Origin: Bradyrhizobium cajani
Lineage (GTDB): Bacteria; Pseudomonadota; Alphaproteobacteria; Rhizobiales; Xanthobacteraceae
Assembly: GCF_009759665.1 (NCBI RefSeq)
Contig: NZ_WQNE01000028.1
Location: 1-64,000 of the forward strand
Direction of reading: 5' to 3'
Length of the DNA: 64,000 nt
Part shown: positions 62,693 to 64,000 of the stretch, one piece after another
Numbering within the stretch: the stretch's first letter is position 1
Layout of the letters: each line of letters starts with the position of its first letter
Translations under genes and position numbers: made by a program
Notes under the pieces: model-generated
Seen by the model: only the letters and a program-made list of their open reading frames with translations
The model's database searches: none
Told to the model about the DNA's origin: nothing

Positions 62693-63034
62693 GGTCACCT
62701 CCACGATTCACCTTCGATGACTGCAAGACATGTTGGGCGTCATCATATTCCGGCGGCAAGTGAAATTTGCCGATAAGTCTTGGATAGCTCACGGAAATCC
62801 CGGAAGCGCACGCAGCCCGAAACAAACGAAGACAAAATTCGAAAGATTGCGGTGGCGCGATGCGGGACATCGCCGCTGCGCCGCTCTGGGCGATGCAGGC
62901 GGGCAACTCCAGGAACTCTGTTCTTGGCCGGAGAACCACGGAGCAGGACATTGGCTTCGGCGATGGCCCGTCTCCATGCGAACGGCGGCATGTGCCTTGC
63001 TTGGCTTGATGACGGCAAGCAACATGGGCGCATC

Positions 63035-63274
63035 ATGCTCGGCATTCCCCGCCGCTACTCTCATTTCGTCTTCGGTGTCATCCAGTCGGGCCTGACCTCG
63101 CTGATCGCGGCGGGGATCGCCAGCTTTCCCGCGGGAAGCATCATGCTCTTCGTTCGGCACTGGATGGTGTCGTGGCTGATCGCATGGGCCGCGATGCTGC
63201 CCGTCGTGCTGCTCGCGGCGCCCGCGATCCGTGCTTTCGCACTGCGTCTGACGCAGGAGGAGGGGGCTCCGTGA
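63035..63274 (+). CDS. DUF2798-like two-helix membrane protein
   Basis: A 79-aa protein from ATG 63035; the frame is open further up (62963, 62990), but the family core starts at RRYSHFVFGVIQSGLTS. Two membrane helices (SGLTSLIAAGIASFP; WLIAWAAMLPVVLLAAPAIRAFAL). No strong ribosome site, so the start is uncertain. Role unknown. Confidence 0.7.
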   Translation: MLGIPRRYSHFVFGVIQSGLTSLIAAGIASFPAGSIMLFVRHWMVSWLIAWAAMLPVVLLAAPAIRAFALRLTQEEGAP

Positions 63275-63290
63275 ACCGGCCGGCTAGCAT

Positions 63291-63324
63291 GAAAAAAGCC
63301 CGCCTGGGGAGAGCCGGGCGGGCT
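63291..63324 (-). terminator. Minus-strand terminator
   Basis: 11-bp stem with one G-T pair (AGCCCGCCTGG / CCGGGCGGGCT) and loop GGAGAG; on the minus strand six T residues follow. No gene on this strand leads into it. Confidence 0.82.
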
Positions 63325-63442
63325 GAAGGTTATTGGAGGCTGAGGTGCTGGGCTGCAACACCATAGCCAAGCGACCCTAGCCGCCGCGGCTTACGCCGGC
63401 CTGACACGCGGATCGTGTCCGGGGCCGGCCAACCCCGCAAAC

Positions 63443-63470
63443 AGAAAACCCCGCTCGGAGGGAGCGGGGT
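63443..63470 (-). terminator. Second minus-strand terminator
   Basis: Perfect 9-bp stem ACCCCGCTC/GAGCGGGGT with GGAGG loop; minus strand continues TTTTCTG. With the first terminator it brackets ~120 bp without an evident gene. The whole 63275-63705 gap holds no other recognisable feature. Confidence 0.8.
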
Positions 63471-63705
63471 CGTCGGCTGGGTATGGAGGTCGGTGTTGGT
63501 CCACCGGCGCGGCGAGCTTAGGAGAGTCGGCTTACAAGCGCCTGACACCGGCTGCGAGAGCGCATCGCCAAGGCCGCAGACTGGCCCCGCACCGGTCCCA
63601 ATTTGGCCACCCGAGCGCACCACTGGAGACACACCTGCAGGCGAGATTCCCTTTGTCCGGTGCAAGCCATGGGGGAACGTGGCGCACGGGCAACGGGGTG
63701 GCATC

Positions 63706-63795
63706 ATGGATAACGTAGAGCGGTCATTTGCCGCCGCGACGGCGGCTGGCTTTGTTGTGCTGGTAATCGGGCTCGTGCTGCTGGCGGTGCTGTAG
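63706..63795 (+). CDS. Possible single-helix membrane miniprotein
   Basis: A 29-aa frame from ATG 63706 (GGGGTGG upstream): a short acidic lead (MDNVERSF) followed by one membrane helix (AAGFVVLVIGLVLLAVL). Its composition is that of real small membrane proteins, but no other evidence is available. The remaining bases to 64000 show no feature I can support. Confidence 0.35.
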   Translation: MDNVERSFAAATAAGFVVLVIGLVLLAVL

Positions 63796-64000
63796 GGCGG
63801 GCCGGCGCCCGGAAGACGGCCCCGCCGCGTCCAGGAGCACACGTGCCGGGTGGCGCCACGGGTGCGGCCCTGTGTCTTTCAAAAAGTGCAAAACAACCCC
63901 ATGCACAGTAGGCTGCCGGGGGATTTCGCTGCTTGATCAATGGCTTATTTGCGGTGCTTGGATACCTTTAGCCGCCTGATCCGCCTCCAGGTCGCGTGCA

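Overview
The window is GC-rich alphaproteobacterial chromosome and most resembles Bradyrhizobium (Rhizobiales). The grounds are the Caulobacter-type flagellar gene order (flbT/flaF/fliX; fliL-fliM-PflI-like-MotE-like-TPR; fliQ-fliR-flhB-cckA), the many palindromes beginning GTCATTGCGAGCG, and CtrA-type TTAA-N7-TTAA boxes. No rRNA, tRNA, CRISPR array or intact transposon was seen.

Layout. (1) 1-5.2 kb: a tightly coupled four-gene operon (glycosyltransferase-like protein, PLP aminotransferase-fold protein, ATP-grasp ligase-like protein, PLP decarboxylase) that I cannot assign to a known pathway. It lies directly before flagellin genes. (2) 5.2-13.7 kb: flbT, two long flagellins, flaF, two small flagellar-associated genes (one FlaG-like), flgN-like, flgJ (rod-binding part), flgI and fliX. 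(3) 13.7-18.1 kb: metabolic island with two HxlR regulators (one frameshifted), two NAD(P)-binding oxidoreductases, dksA and a 2-keto-4-pentenoate hydratase-like gene. (4) 18.4-21.9 kb: flgF-flgG-flgA-flgH on the minus strand. (5) 22.2-28.9 kb: fliL-fliM-PflI-like-motE-like and a 1203-aa TPR protein. (6) 28.9-30.1 kb: six tandem palindromic elements around a GIY-YIG gene. (7) 30.2-35.9 kb: fliO-fliP (minus), then flgB-flgC-fliE-fliQ-fliR-flhB (plus). (8) 36.0-38.6 kb: cckA, the kinase that starts the phosphorelay to CtrA. (9) 39-64 kb: mainly housekeeping and accessory genes: Tim44-like, glutathione transferase, methyltransferase-like, class I fumarase, a TetR-carotenoid oxygenase-membrane protein block with paired operators, a SET-domain protein, an XRE regulator followed by a broken barstar-like gene, DsbA-like, CelD-type GNAT, a YeeE/YedE pair, small secreted proteins and lipoproteins, PilZ, HdeA-like and a PaaI thioesterase.

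How it works together. The flagellar genes supply rod, P- and L-rings, switch, export gate and filament of one flagellum. CtrA-like boxes and a recurring GGCA-N5-TGCC palindrome sit before several of these transcription units, and cckA is encoded in the same block, so the cluster is probably under cell-cycle control as in Caulobacter. The same box precedes an unknown gene at 45.6 kb, which may make it a motility or cell-cycle accessory. Hook, hook-associated and MS-ring genes are outside this window.
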